Shown here: piece after piece, positions 37,504 through 44,833 of the stretch | Layout: the number at the start of each line of letters is the position of its first letter | How positions within the stretch are numbered: position 1 is the stretch's first letter | Translations under genes and position numbers: made by a program | Assembly (NCBI GenBank): GCA_943787675.1 | Contig: CALSNK010000020.1 | Span: 1-44,833 of the forward strand | Direction: 5' to 3' | Length of the DNA: 44,833 nucleotides | Source: an uncultured Pseudomonadales bacterium | Lineage (GTDB): Bacteria; Pseudomonadota; Gammaproteobacteria; Pseudomonadales; Porticoccaceae | The notes under the pieces: generated by a model | What the model was told of the DNA's origin: nothing | What the model saw: the letters and a program-made list of their open reading frames with translations, nothing else | Databases searched by the model: none

Positions 37504-37538
37504 GGGCCTTGCTGATGTTTCGTAAGGTCCTTTTTTTT
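37504..37538 (+). terminator. intrinsic terminator of the thiolase
   Basis: GGGCCTT (37504-37510) pairs with AAGGTCC (37524-37530, one G-U), followed by eight T. It lies in the convergent spacer before the nhaC-type gene. Confidence 0.75.
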
Positions 37539-37561
37539 GTTCTGTTTTATAACCGCAGTCG

Positions 37562-38938
37562 TTACAAGCCAACAAGCACAAACAGCAATCCAGCCGCTGT
37601 CGCTGCAATCAAGGCGTAGGGTAACTGACTCAATGCATGCTCCATCACGCCAGTACCAGTACTCTGGGCCACCAATACCGTAGAATCGCTATAGAAACAG
37701 GCGTGGCTACCAAAGGCGCTGGCAGACAGCAGTGCGCCAATCATTATCGGAGTGGGCACGCCCATGCTTGCCGCCAGAGGCATAACAATGGGAATAGCGA
37801 TTGCAAACACGCCCCAAGAAGAACCTGTCGCGAAGGCCACCATCGCCATGGTGATAAAGGTTATTAATGGCAGCATGAGAGGTGACATCAGTGGCGTAAC
37901 CCCATCAATTACATACTGTGGCAGACCTAGCTGATCGTTGACCGCTTTAAACATAAAGGCAGATACAACCACCGCAAGCGGTGGCAACATAATCTTGAAA
38001 CCATCCATCACCGCATCCATCGCGCCCTTAAAAGGCAACAGACCCTGTAACACCATAAACGGCACTGTGATCGCCAGAGTGACGATTATGCCCTTGAGCA
38101 GATCAATATCGAAATACCAAGAGAAACCGATCAGTGATAATAGCGGCAGTAAAAAAGTCCAAAGAGTAGAGTCGCTCTTAGATTGCGAGCCATTGCGTTC
38201 AGAGCTAATAGCCCCCTCTTCACCGGTATCAAACTCAACTACCTTTTCCAGGGACAATGTGCCCTGCTGGGCCATAGCTTCGGCATGCTTCATCGGCCCC
38301 AACAGAGGAAACCGGCCGGTAGCTACCAGAGGCACCAGCAAAACGGCTATCCAGGCATAAAACATATAGGGGATACCAGAGATGTACATGCGCATGCCCT
38401 CGCCTGCAGCAGCGCTTCCGGTATCTTCAAGCACAGCGGCAAAATACACGGCCCAGGTAGAGATGGGAACAATCACACAAGTAGGTGCAGCGGTGGAGTC
38501 CACCACATAGGAAAGCATCGAGCGGGAGACTTTAAAGCGATCGGTAACCTTTTTCATCGAGGAACCAATCGCGATGGCATTCAGGTAATCATCAATAAAA
38601 ACCGCCATACCCAAAAACCAAGTAACCAGCAGTGATTTGTTACGCGTATCTGCGCGCGCGGCCATGCTGTTGGCAAACGACGTGGCTGCACCGGTTCGGA
38701 TTAGCAGCATAATCAAGCTGCCCATCAGGCCGCAGACAATAATTACCCAACCAATGGTTTCATCCATCATAATTTCAAGACTGAGATCTGCCATACCGCC
38801 GATGACTGTGGCTGGATTAATCAACAGTAACCCAGCAACAACACCAGTCAGTAAGGCAAAAATAGGACGATGAGTGAGTACTGCAATGCTGATAACAACA
38901 ACGGTGGGTATTAGGCTTAGGGCTCCGAAACTGTCCAC
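37562..38938 (-). CDS. NhaC-type Na+/H+ antiporter family protein
   Basis: This 458-residue polytopic inner-membrane protein has about 11-12 hydrophobic helices. Family features are VFIDDYLNAIAIGSSMKKV near residue 112, STAAPTCVIVPISTWAVYF, ATGSSWGVFAIAIPIVMPLA and HACFYSDSTVLVAQSTG near the C-terminus. It probably exchanges sodium for protons or a carboxylate, as NhaC relatives do; the substrate cannot be read from sequence. A 10-bp palindrome TGTCATGACA lies at 38977-38986, about 40 bp upstream. It stands alone between the thiolase and the hydrolase. Confidence 0.85.
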   Translation of the reverse strand: MDSFGALSLIPTVVVISIAVLTHRPIFALLTGVVAGLLLINPATVIGGMADLSLEIMMDETIGWVIIVCGLMGSLIMLLIRTGAATSFANSMAARADTRNKSLLVTWFLGMAVFIDDYLNAIAIGSSMKKVTDRFKVSRSMLSYVVDSTAAPTCVIVPISTWAVYFAAVLEDTGSAAAGEGMRMYISGIPYMFYAWIAVLLVPLVATGRFPLLGPMKHAEAMAQQGTLSLEKVVEFDTGEEGAISSERNGSQSKSDSTLWTFLLPLLSLIGFSWYFDIDLLKGIIVTLAITVPFMVLQGLLPFKGAMDAVMDGFKIMLPPLAVVVSAFMFKAVNDQLGLPQYVIDGVTPLMSPLMLPLITFITMAMVAFATGSSWGVFAIAIPIVMPLAASMGVPTPIMIGALLSASAFGSHACFYSDSTVLVAQSTGTGVMEHALSQLPYALIAATAAGLLFVLVGL

Positions 38939-39018
38939 TGGCTACCTCTATTTTTATAATGGGCTGATACTAATATTGTCATGACATTAGCACAAACTGA
39001 GGCCCATAACCCTACCCC

Positions 39019-39066
39019 AGAGTGGTGTCTAGAATGCTGCCTAGAGTGGCGTCTAGCGTGCTATAA
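39019..39066. repeat. 24-bp imperfect tandem repeat after the hydrolase stop
   Basis: AGAGTGGTGTCTAGAATGCT at 39019 recurs as AGAGTGGCGTCTAGCGTGCT at 39043, exactly 24 bp on. The array ends 10 bp from the hydrolase stop codon (39077-39079) on its 3' side. Confidence 0.8.
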
Positions 39067-39076
39067 ATAGCGAGAC

Positions 39077-39988
39077 TTACAAACAGGCTTTCGCAGCATT
39101 GGCAGCAATCAAATCCACAAAGTTAGGCAACAGCGCATGAGGCAAAGTATGACCCATACCCTCAAACCGCTCTAACTGCGCATGAGCAATATGTTTAGCC
39201 GTATCTATACCACCGCTAACTGGTACCAATACATCCTGGTTGCCATGGATAATCAGTACCGGCGCAGTAATAGTTTTGAGTAACTTACCACGGCCTGGTG
39301 CCGTGCGAATAGCCGCGATCTGGCGCATATAACCCGCCGGGTTACTGGAGCGTTTGTGCTCGGCCTTAATTAGAGATCGCACATCCTCATCAGACATTGG
39401 ATAAGCAGGACTGCCGATCATCTGCCAAATCTCGGCGGCGTTATCTAGAGCCGTGCGCTCCTTGGTTATCGGTTTGACCATACTGGACATCACTTTAAGC
39501 GTCGCCAATCCCTTACCCCGTTCACCGCTGGTGGACATAATGGAGGTGAGAGACAGAATTCTATCCGGATACTTTGCCGTGACCAGCTGGCTGATCATGC
39601 CACCCATCGACATACCCACAATATGCGCCTGCTTAATATTTAACCCATCAAGCACGCCCACAGTATCGGCAGCCATATCATCTAAGCTATAGGGAGCCGT
39701 GACAGGAACCCCCAAATAATACTTCAGCAGCAGCCGCAGAAATGACGGGGCCTTAACCCCATCCATTTTATCGGTGAGACCAATATCCCGATTATCAAAT
39801 CGAATAACCCGAAAGCCCTTAGCCACCAGTAACTCACAGAAAGCGACCGGCCAGCGCACCAGCTGATTATAGAGCCCAGCCACCAGCAGTATTGCCGGAT
39901 CAGCGGGATCGCCAAATTCTTCGTAAGCCATGCGTAGGCCATTGGACTGGAGGTACTTTGTAGAATCTTTTTTCACGTGATTACTCAT
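39077..39988 (-). CDS. alpha/beta hydrolase
   Basis: This 303-residue alpha/beta-fold hydrolase has a full triad: Ser in GMSMGGM near residue 127, Asp in HGNQDVLVP near 249, and His in GMGHTLPH near 278. The oxyanion region is LLVAGLYNQ and an RFDNRDIGLTD loop follows, as in esterases and epoxide/lactone hydrolases. No signal peptide is seen. It lies 26 bp downstream of fadD on the same strand and is probably cotranscribed, so a lipid ester or acyl-CoA-linked substrate is plausible but not shown. Confidence 0.85.
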   Translation of the reverse strand: MSNHVKKDSTKYLQSNGLRMAYEEFGDPADPAILLVAGLYNQLVRWPVAFCELLVAKGFRVIRFDNRDIGLTDKMDGVKAPSFLRLLLKYYLGVPVTAPYSLDDMAADTVGVLDGLNIKQAHIVGMSMGGMISQLVTAKYPDRILSLTSIMSTSGERGKGLATLKVMSSMVKPITKERTALDNAAEIWQMIGSPAYPMSDEDVRSLIKAEHKRSSNPAGYMRQIAAIRTAPGRGKLLKTITAPVLIIHGNQDVLVPVSGGIDTAKHIAHAQLERFEGMGHTLPHALLPNFVDLIAANAAKACL

Positions 39989-40014
39989 CTATTATTTTTA
40001 GGGCTATTTAAACG

Positions 40015-41664
40015 CTAGTCGCGCAGCTCTCTGCGTAAAATCTTGCCAACGGGTGACTTGGGTAGGTCATCAGAAAACACCACAACCTTGGGCACCTTGT
40101 AAGCCGTCAACTGCTCGCGACAATAGGTCTTCATATCATCTTCGGTTAACGCTGGATTGGTTGATACCACAAATAACTTAACCGCTTCACCGGTCTTATC
40201 ATCCTTCATACCCACCACCGCACATTCAATAATGTCCGGATGACTATAAACCACATCTTCAATTTCGTTGGGGTATACATTAAAGCCAGAGACCAAAACC
40301 ATATCTTTAATACGATCGACAATGCTCAAGAAACCATCGGCCCCCATCACACCCACATCACCGGTACGGAACCAACCTTCGGCGTCAATCGCCTCAGCAG
40401 TGGCCTCTGGGCGCTGCCAATAACCTTGCATAATTTGCGCACCGCGAACACAGATTTCACCGCGCTCGTCATGACCAACGCTGGCCCCTGTGTCATCAAC
40501 CAGCTTAATCTCTTGAGCAACCATGCTCTTGCCGACAGTGCCAAGGCGACGATTATCAGGACCATTACAGGTCAATACCGCCGCTGTTTCGGACAGACCA
40601 TAGCCTTCAAAAATCTTTGATCCAGTACGTTCGAACCATTCATCGGCGATCTCTTTAACCAGCGCAGTACCGCCAGCAATAATACCTTTTACCGCCGAGA
40701 AATCGATCTTGTCAAAGTCTGGATGACTCATCAGCCCCTGGAGTAAAGTATTAACACTGGCCATTGAGGTAAATTTAAACTCTCTCATCAGTGCCACGAG
40801 AGCATTGGCATCCCGTGGGTCTGGTACCAGCACCGACAAACCACCGGAAATAAAGCCGCCGATCACATTCATGGTAAACCCAAAAACATGATAGAGCGGC
40901 ATAGGCGCTATCAATATATCGTCGTCCTCAGTCTCAGGAAAAACACTGAGCTTGGACATGCGCATACCAGAAAATACATTGCCATGACTCAGCATAGCGC
41001 CCTTAGATGGGCCGGTAGTGCCGCCGGTGTATTGCAGCACCGCCAGATCATCCATAGCCATAATCACCTCAGGCATCACTAAGTCCGCGCCTATTGCCAA
41101 CGCATCGGGCAAGGTCACTAGGTTGGGCAGCGTTGACTGTGGCAGCGGTTGCGCCTGCAACATATCCATGGCATGAGTCACAATCACAGTTTCGATGCCC
41201 GTGTCCGGTATCACCTGCTCAGTAACCGGCAGCAGGTCAGTCAGCACGACCAGCGCCTTGACACCAGAATCATTAAACTGGTGTAACTGCTCACGGGCCG
41301 TATACATCGGGTTAGTATTAACCACAGTCAAACCAATGCGCAGCGCACCCCAAACCGCTATGGGAAACTGATTTATATTCGGCAGCTGAATCGCAATCCG
41401 ATCGCCACAAACTAGGCCGCAGGACTCAGACAAAAAGGCCCCAAATTTTCGACTATAGCCTTCGATATCAGCGTAGGACAATGTTTGTCCCAAACAGTGA
41501 AATGCTGGCTTTGCCGAAAACTCAGCGCAGGATTGATCAAAGGCATCCACCAAGCTGGTATAGCCTTCGACATTGAGTTCGATTAACTTTTGTTGTGCAA
41601 AAGAAAGCTTTGTAGAAGAAAGTTTGTAGAAGAAAGTGTTGTAGACATATCGAGCGATTCCCAA
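40015..41664 (-). CDS. fadD: long-chain-fatty-acid-CoA ligase
   Basis: FadD activates fatty acids to acyl-CoA. The ANL-family motifs are complete: YTGGTTGPSKGAML (P-loop, near residue 220), YGLSETAAV, GWFRTGD, the DRIKDMVLVSGFNVYPNEIED linker and hinge, and the catalytic C-terminal Lys in KSPVGKILRREL. Length is 549 against 561 in E. coli. The N-terminus is in doubt: the frame starts only with a TTG at 41664. An ATG at 41648 with GGGA upstream is out of frame by one base because of the 15/14/15-bp repeat that follows it. If the middle unit had 15 bp, that ATG would be in frame. Confidence 0.93.
   Translation of the reverse strand: MGIARYVYNTFFYKLSSTKLSFAQQKLIELNVEGYTSLVDAFDQSCAEFSAKPAFHCLGQTLSYADIEGYSRKFGAFLSESCGLVCGDRIAIQLPNINQFPIAVWGALRIGLTVVNTNPMYTAREQLHQFNDSGVKALVVLTDLLPVTEQVIPDTGIETVIVTHAMDMLQAQPLPQSTLPNLVTLPDALAIGADLVMPEVIMAMDDLAVLQYTGGTTGPSKGAMLSHGNVFSGMRMSKLSVFPETEDDDILIAPMPLYHVFGFTMNVIGGFISGGLSVLVPDPRDANALVALMREFKFTSMASVNTLLQGLMSHPDFDKIDFSAVKGIIAGGTALVKEIADEWFERTGSKIFEGYGLSETAAVLTCNGPDNRRLGTVGKSMVAQEIKLVDDTGASVGHDERGEICVRGAQIMQGYWQRPEATAEAIDAEGWFRTGDVGVMGADGFLSIVDRIKDMVLVSGFNVYPNEIEDVVYSHPDIIECAVVGMKDDKTGEAVKLFVVSTNPALTEDDMKTYCREQLTAYKVPKVVVFSDDLPKSPVGKILRRELRD
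41602..41645. repeat. 15/14/15-bp tandem repeat at the fadD start
   Basis: On the minus strand TCTACAACACTTTCT, TCTACAAACTTTCT and TCTACAAAGCTTTCT follow each other directly after the ATG at 41646-41648. Unit lengths of 15, 14 and 15 shift the downstream frame relative to that ATG. Confidence 0.9.
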
Positions 41665-41873
41665 TTATTATTATTTTTTAACCTAACAGCTCGAACTAAA
41701 TCAGACTGCTATCTTATTATCCTAGAAATACCTATAGCCTGTTCACCACCGTCAACACAGAGCACATGTTATTACCCATCTACATCAGTAAATAAGACCT
41801 AATAAAATAGCAACCACTAGCGCCGCTATACTTTTTATCAGCCTTTAATAAATTTTCATACTGTGTGCAATGC

Positions 41874-43853
41874 TTACGGAAGAACAATATTAAAGTTGTC
41901 GTTCGACTCGCCCAACAGAGAGAAAAACTTGATGAGCTTCAACGCACTGCCCTGCACCTCTAAGTCATCGGAGGTCAATAGATCAGTAATACCTATCTGC
42001 TTCATCAGGATTTGAAAGAACAGTTCACGGGTAAGAACAACGCTAGCGTCTGCACTTTCATCATAGGGCAATTCAGAATAGTGCATTACTGAGTTTCTAA
42101 TCGTCAGAACAAAATTCTGATCAAGCTCTTTGAATAGCACATTAATTTTTAAATTCTGACCTGCCGCTTTATCTGCATCCAAGGTAACAGACAGTACCTT
42201 CATAAACTCAATCAACGGCACCTGCAAAATAAATTCACGAGAGCCTAGTTTAGTAAACCCTTCTTCTGCCTTACCCTTAGAGAGTTCTTGAGCACCGGAT
42301 AAATAAATATCTCTCCAGGGACCAGACTCAGCCTGATAACCCATCTGACGATAGGCCTCGGCCAACATATTTCGCGCCTTCATATTATCCGGCTCGGCAA
42401 AAACCACATGGTTAAGAACTTCGCCAATCCAGCGATATTCGCCATTTTCCAAATAGACGGCGGCCTTCTCAAGCACTGCGTCCGCACCGCCCATAAACTC
42501 AACATAGCGCACCGACGACTCAACCGGCGGCAAAGGATTTAGCTGGGCTGGATTACCCTCATACCAACCAAAATAATGTTGATACACTGCCTTACTGTTA
42601 TGGCTCAATGTGCCGTAATAGCCGCGAAGATGAAAATTACCCGCCAGGCTTTCTGGCAGCTTTATGCGCTCGGCAATTTCCTTTGGGGTGTAACCAATAT
42701 TGGCCAGACGCAATGTCTGGTCGTGGGTAAACTTGTACATATCTTGCTGCTGTTGCATCTGGGTAATAATGCGGTCGTGTCCCCAGGTCGGCCAGTGATG
42801 ACTGTTAAAGAAAACCTCAACTTCATCTAACCGATCAATAGATTGACCAATATAATCACTCCACAACAATGCATCGCGAACCTTCGCCCCCCGCAAGGTC
42901 AGCACGTTATGCATGACATGGCTCAGAATTTCCGCACCACAGAATGCCTTCCACTTGGGAAGGTAAAACGTAAGTTCTGCAGGCGCTTCAGTACCCGGCA
43001 TATTATAAAAATCGAATTCAACCCCATCCACAACCATCCTGCTTTCAGGCTGATCAATAACCACAGTGGGGGGAAGAATTGAAATACTGCCAAAGATAAC
43101 CTGCTTACCCAAGCCTGCATCCACATGGCCAGTGGCCGAACGTTCGAGCAGATCGCCAAACATATAACTGCCGCGGCGAGTCATGGTGGGACCGGCAATA
43201 ATATTTTCGCTGGTGGCCTCGGCCATAAATCCAACCGGGGCAATAATTGGTACATTCTTAGCCACGGCTTCCTGGGCATTAATGAGCGCCAATACACCAC
43301 CGAAATGATCCACATGGCTATGGGTAAAAATAACCCCAGTTACGTTAATCTTGCCCAGATGCAGTTCTGCAAAGTCCATGGCAGACTTTGTAGTTTCCAA
43401 GGTGGTTAACGGATCAACCAGAATCCAGCCATTGTCACTCTTGATCAATGTACTGTTGGCAAGATCAAAACCGCGCAGCTGATAGATACCTTCATCGACT
43501 TTAAATAATCCACGAATATTATTTAATTTGGCCTGACGCCACAGGCTTGGGTTAACTGTGTCTGGCGCTTCACCCTGAATAAAATCATAGGCAGCCCCGT
43601 CCCAAATTTGTATCCCACTGGCAGCAGTCACCGAGTCGTTGGGGGCTTCTGCAACCATTCCGCGTCTTGCATCTTCAAAGTCTTGCTGATGATCAAGATC
43701 TAGGTTATCAGCGAATTTTTGATTGGCGGCTATAGTGAATTTGCTTGCTTCCGATTTAACGGTTGGCGATGCCTGTTGCGACTGATCGCAACCACTGATC
43801 ATGAATAATGCAATACAGCTGAGTATTAATGTTCGACTAAGATTCTTATTCAT
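41874..43853 (-). CDS. alkylsulfatase, lipoprotein (SdsA1/YjcS family)
   Basis: This metallo-beta-lactamase-fold sulfatase should release sulfate from alkyl sulfates. I place the start at 43853 (MNKNLSRTL, 659 residues). A lipoprotein signal with lipobox ISGC near residue 22 follows, so the enzyme is membrane-anchored outside the cytoplasm. The zinc motif is THSHVDHFGG; a second ligand region is AEILSHVMHNVLTLRG. A dimerisation domain (RGYYGTLSHNSKAVYQHYFGW, EAYRQMGYQAESGPWRD) and a C-terminal SCP2-like domain (from about residue 530) complete the family layout. It lies 210 bp upstream of fadD; released alcohols could feed fatty acid oxidation after oxidation to acids (inference). Confidence 0.9.
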   Translation of the reverse strand: MNKNLSRTLILSCIALFMISGCDQSQQASPTVKSEASKFTIAANQKFADNLDLDHQQDFEDARRGMVAEAPNDSVTAASGIQIWDGAAYDFIQGEAPDTVNPSLWRQAKLNNIRGLFKVDEGIYQLRGFDLANSTLIKSDNGWILVDPLTTLETTKSAMDFAELHLGKINVTGVIFTHSHVDHFGGVLALINAQEAVAKNVPIIAPVGFMAEATSENIIAGPTMTRRGSYMFGDLLERSATGHVDAGLGKQVIFGSISILPPTVVIDQPESRMVVDGVEFDFYNMPGTEAPAELTFYLPKWKAFCGAEILSHVMHNVLTLRGAKVRDALLWSDYIGQSIDRLDEVEVFFNSHHWPTWGHDRIITQMQQQQDMYKFTHDQTLRLANIGYTPKEIAERIKLPESLAGNFHLRGYYGTLSHNSKAVYQHYFGWYEGNPAQLNPLPPVESSVRYVEFMGGADAVLEKAAVYLENGEYRWIGEVLNHVVFAEPDNMKARNMLAEAYRQMGYQAESGPWRDIYLSGAQELSKGKAEEGFTKLGSREFILQVPLIEFMKVLSVTLDADKAAGQNLKINVLFKELDQNFVLTIRNSVMHYSELPYDESADASVVLTRELFFQILMKQIGITDLLTSDDLEVQGSALKLIKFFSLLGESNDNFNIVLP

Positions 43854-43905
43854 GTCAGGTTGGCCTTTTTTTCTTATTGTTATCACATGAAAGGAGTTTG
43901 GTAGC

Positions 43906-44013
43906 GTTGGCTGTAAAAGCTACTGAGGAGGACAGACTGTAAATACATCCCTGTACGCTCTGGAGCAGCATCCCTGCTGCTCACGGTCCTCCTCAGTAGC
44001 TTTTACAGCCAAC
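43906..44013. repeat. 108-bp palindromic element with 28-bp perfect arms
   Basis: The left arm 43906-43933 (GTTGGCTGTAAAAGCTACTG and on) is the perfect reverse complement of 43986-44013. The 52-bp centre has two nested mini-hairpins, both with a TCCC loop: TACA-TCCC-TGTA and GAGCAGCA-TCCC-TGCTGCTC. No ORF, no T tract and no clear target duplication are seen. It sits in the 476-bp gap between the alkylsulfatase start and the thiolase stop. Confidence 0.95.
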
Positions 44014-44079
44014 TTAGCATCACCATTTGTGACATATTCTCAAAAAAATCTTGTTGAGTACTTCAAGGGTTAACTTAAA

Positions 44080-44240
44080 GTTTAGATGTAGGGATTCATA
44101 TGTAGACCATATGCCGCATGGACGCGGCATCTGAGCTTACAGGGACGCTGCACAAGGATGTGCGAGTGTCGCGTGAGGCATGGATGCCGATAGCGGCCCT
44201 ATTTACAGCCTGTTCTACATATGAATCCCTGCGTCTAAAC
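44080..44240. repeat. 161-bp palindromic element with 27-bp arms
   Basis: Arms 44080-44106 and 44214-44240 (GTTTAGAtGtAGGGATTCAT and on) match at 25 of 27 positions. The centre holds further mini-hairpins: ATGCCGC-ATGGAC-GCGGCAT, GCAC-AAGGAT-GTGC and GGCA-TGGA-TGCC. It lies 66 bp from the first element, whose loops read GGGA on the other strand, so both share one design. The short ORF crossing it is not convincing as coding. Confidence 0.9.
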
Positions 44241-44302
44241 GCCACCGACCCCAAAACAGAATCGATGACGTTTACCAACAGTTTCACACCGTACTTTTAA
44301 CT

Positions 44303-44325
44303 AAAAAATTCTAATTCAAGAATTT
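44303..44325 (-). terminator. possible weak terminator of the thiolase at the window end
   Basis: On the minus strand AAATTC pairs with GAATTT and is followed by a T run, 5 bp after the corrected thiolase stop. The stem is short and AT-rich. Confidence 0.35.
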
Positions 44326-44329
44326 AAAA

Positions 44330-44833
44330 TTAAAGTACTTCAAACAGACCAGCAGCACCCATACCACCACCAACACACATAGTGATAACAACGTACTTCT
44401 CGCCGCGACGCTTGCCTTCCATCAGTGCGTGCATAACCATGCGCGCGCCACTCATACCAAATGGGTGACCGATAGAGGATAGAACCGCCGTTAACATTCA
44501 AACGATCCATAGGAATGCCCAACTTATCGCGACAATAAATTACCTGCACAGCGAACGCTTCGTTCAATTCCCACAAACCAATATCTTCAATCTTCAGACC
44601 ATTGCGCTTGAGCAACTTAGGAATAGCAAAAACCGGACCAATACCCATCTCGTCAGGCTCACAACCAGCAACAGCCATACCGCGATACACACCGAGAGGC
44701 TCAAGGTTACGCTGAGAAGCCAATGTGCCGTCCATCAGAACAACCGCAGCCGCGCCGTCAGATAACTGAGAAGCATTGCCACCCGTGATGGTGCCGCCAT
44801 TGCGAACAGCCTTCAAACCAGCAAGACCTTCCA
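44330..44833 (-). pseudogene. acetyl-CoA acyltransferase, 3' part, one frameshift
   Basis: This is the C-terminal third of a thiolase, open at the window edge. The first frame reads GGTITGGNASQLSDGAAAVVLM, YRGMAVAGCEPDEMGIGPV, the His/Glu region WELNEAFAVQV and LNVNGGSI (first motif shown in part: GGTITGGNASQLSDGAA). Removal of one G from the GG at 44477-44478 continues with [14 protein letters not shown] and the Cys in [16 protein letters not shown], ending at a TAA at 44330-44332. Without the correction the frame runs into nonsense sequence. The family cleaves 3-ketoacyl-CoA in beta-oxidation. A sequencing insertion or true inactivation are both possible. Confidence 0.82.

Noticed and set aside
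37938..38635. Two overlapping plus-strand ORFs of 140 and 150 residues opposite the antiporter gene
   Set aside because: They are shadow frames of a membrane-protein gene, without start signals.
38977..38986. TGTCATGACA palindrome before the antiporter as a sure operator
   Set aside because: A 10-bp palindrome is too short to claim alone; noted only in the gene entry.
41726..41755. Minus-strand promoter for fadD (TTGACG with a GTATTT box, 18-bp spacer)
   Set aside because: The -10 is poor and several alternatives exist in this AT-rich spacer.
44118..44300. 60-residue plus-strand ORF across the second palindrome
   Set aside because: It is composed of palindrome sequence, has no ribosome site and no protein-like pattern.

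Overview
The window looks like chromosome of a marine-type gammaproteobacterium. The evidence is the canonical gammaproteobacterial order rpsB-tsf-pyrH-frr-uppS-cdsA-dxr-rseP-bamA-skp-lpxD-fabZ-lpxA-lpxB-rnhB-dnaE-accA, the divergent map-glnD-dapC-(nth)-yffB-dapD block as in Pseudomonas and relatives, plus AlaA, PdxB, EpmC and a PA1571-like small protein. A Cellvibrionales/SAR92/Pseudomonadales-like host is my best guess, inferred from protein flavour only. No phage, transposase, CRISPR array or defence island is visible.

Layout: (a) 1-879, 3' part of a patatin-like phospholipase with a frameshift; (b) about 990-1412, a minus-strand stable-RNA unit with a strong sigma70 promoter, tRNA-Glu(UUC), tRNA-Gly(GCC), an intrinsic terminator, and then a second structured stretch ending in its own terminator; (c) 1431-7152, mixed housekeeping: DUF1499 membrane protein, alaA, a 55-residue PA1571-like protein, pdxB, an Xni-like exonuclease, epmC and an unrecognised conserved-looking protein; (d) 7220-27408, a 20 kb minus-strand cluster for translation, isoprenoid/phospholipid synthesis, outer-membrane assembly, lipid A, DNA polymerase III alpha and malonyl-CoA, with an extra fabH-like gene between rnhB and dnaE; (e) 27409-27782, the divergent control region with an S2-type rpsB leader; (f) 27783-34615, map, glnD, dapC, nth, yffB, dapD; (g) 34621-44833, lipid metabolism: a long FabG4-type reductase divergent from a FadI-like thiolase, an NhaC-type antiporter, an alpha/beta hydrolase, FadD, a lipoprotein alkylsulfatase, two long modular palindromes, and the 3' part of another thiolase.

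Two cross-window patterns stand out. First, the large core genes are all intact, while the genes with reading-frame damage (patatin, FadI-like thiolase, C-terminal thiolase, and the start of fadD) all belong to lipid breakdown. The first three are explained by single-base insertions and fadD by a repeat-length change. This is either sequencing error or genuine erosion. Second, short tandem duplications (11-27 bp units) sit exactly at gene boundaries: at the stops of accA, fabH-like, dapC and the alpha/beta hydrolase, and at the starts of nth and fadD. At nth the duplication appears to supply the ribosome binding site, and at fadD it takes the ATG out of frame. The most unusual DNA is the pair of palindromic elements at 43906-44013 and 44080-44240, built from nested mini-hairpins with related GGGA/TGGA-type loops.
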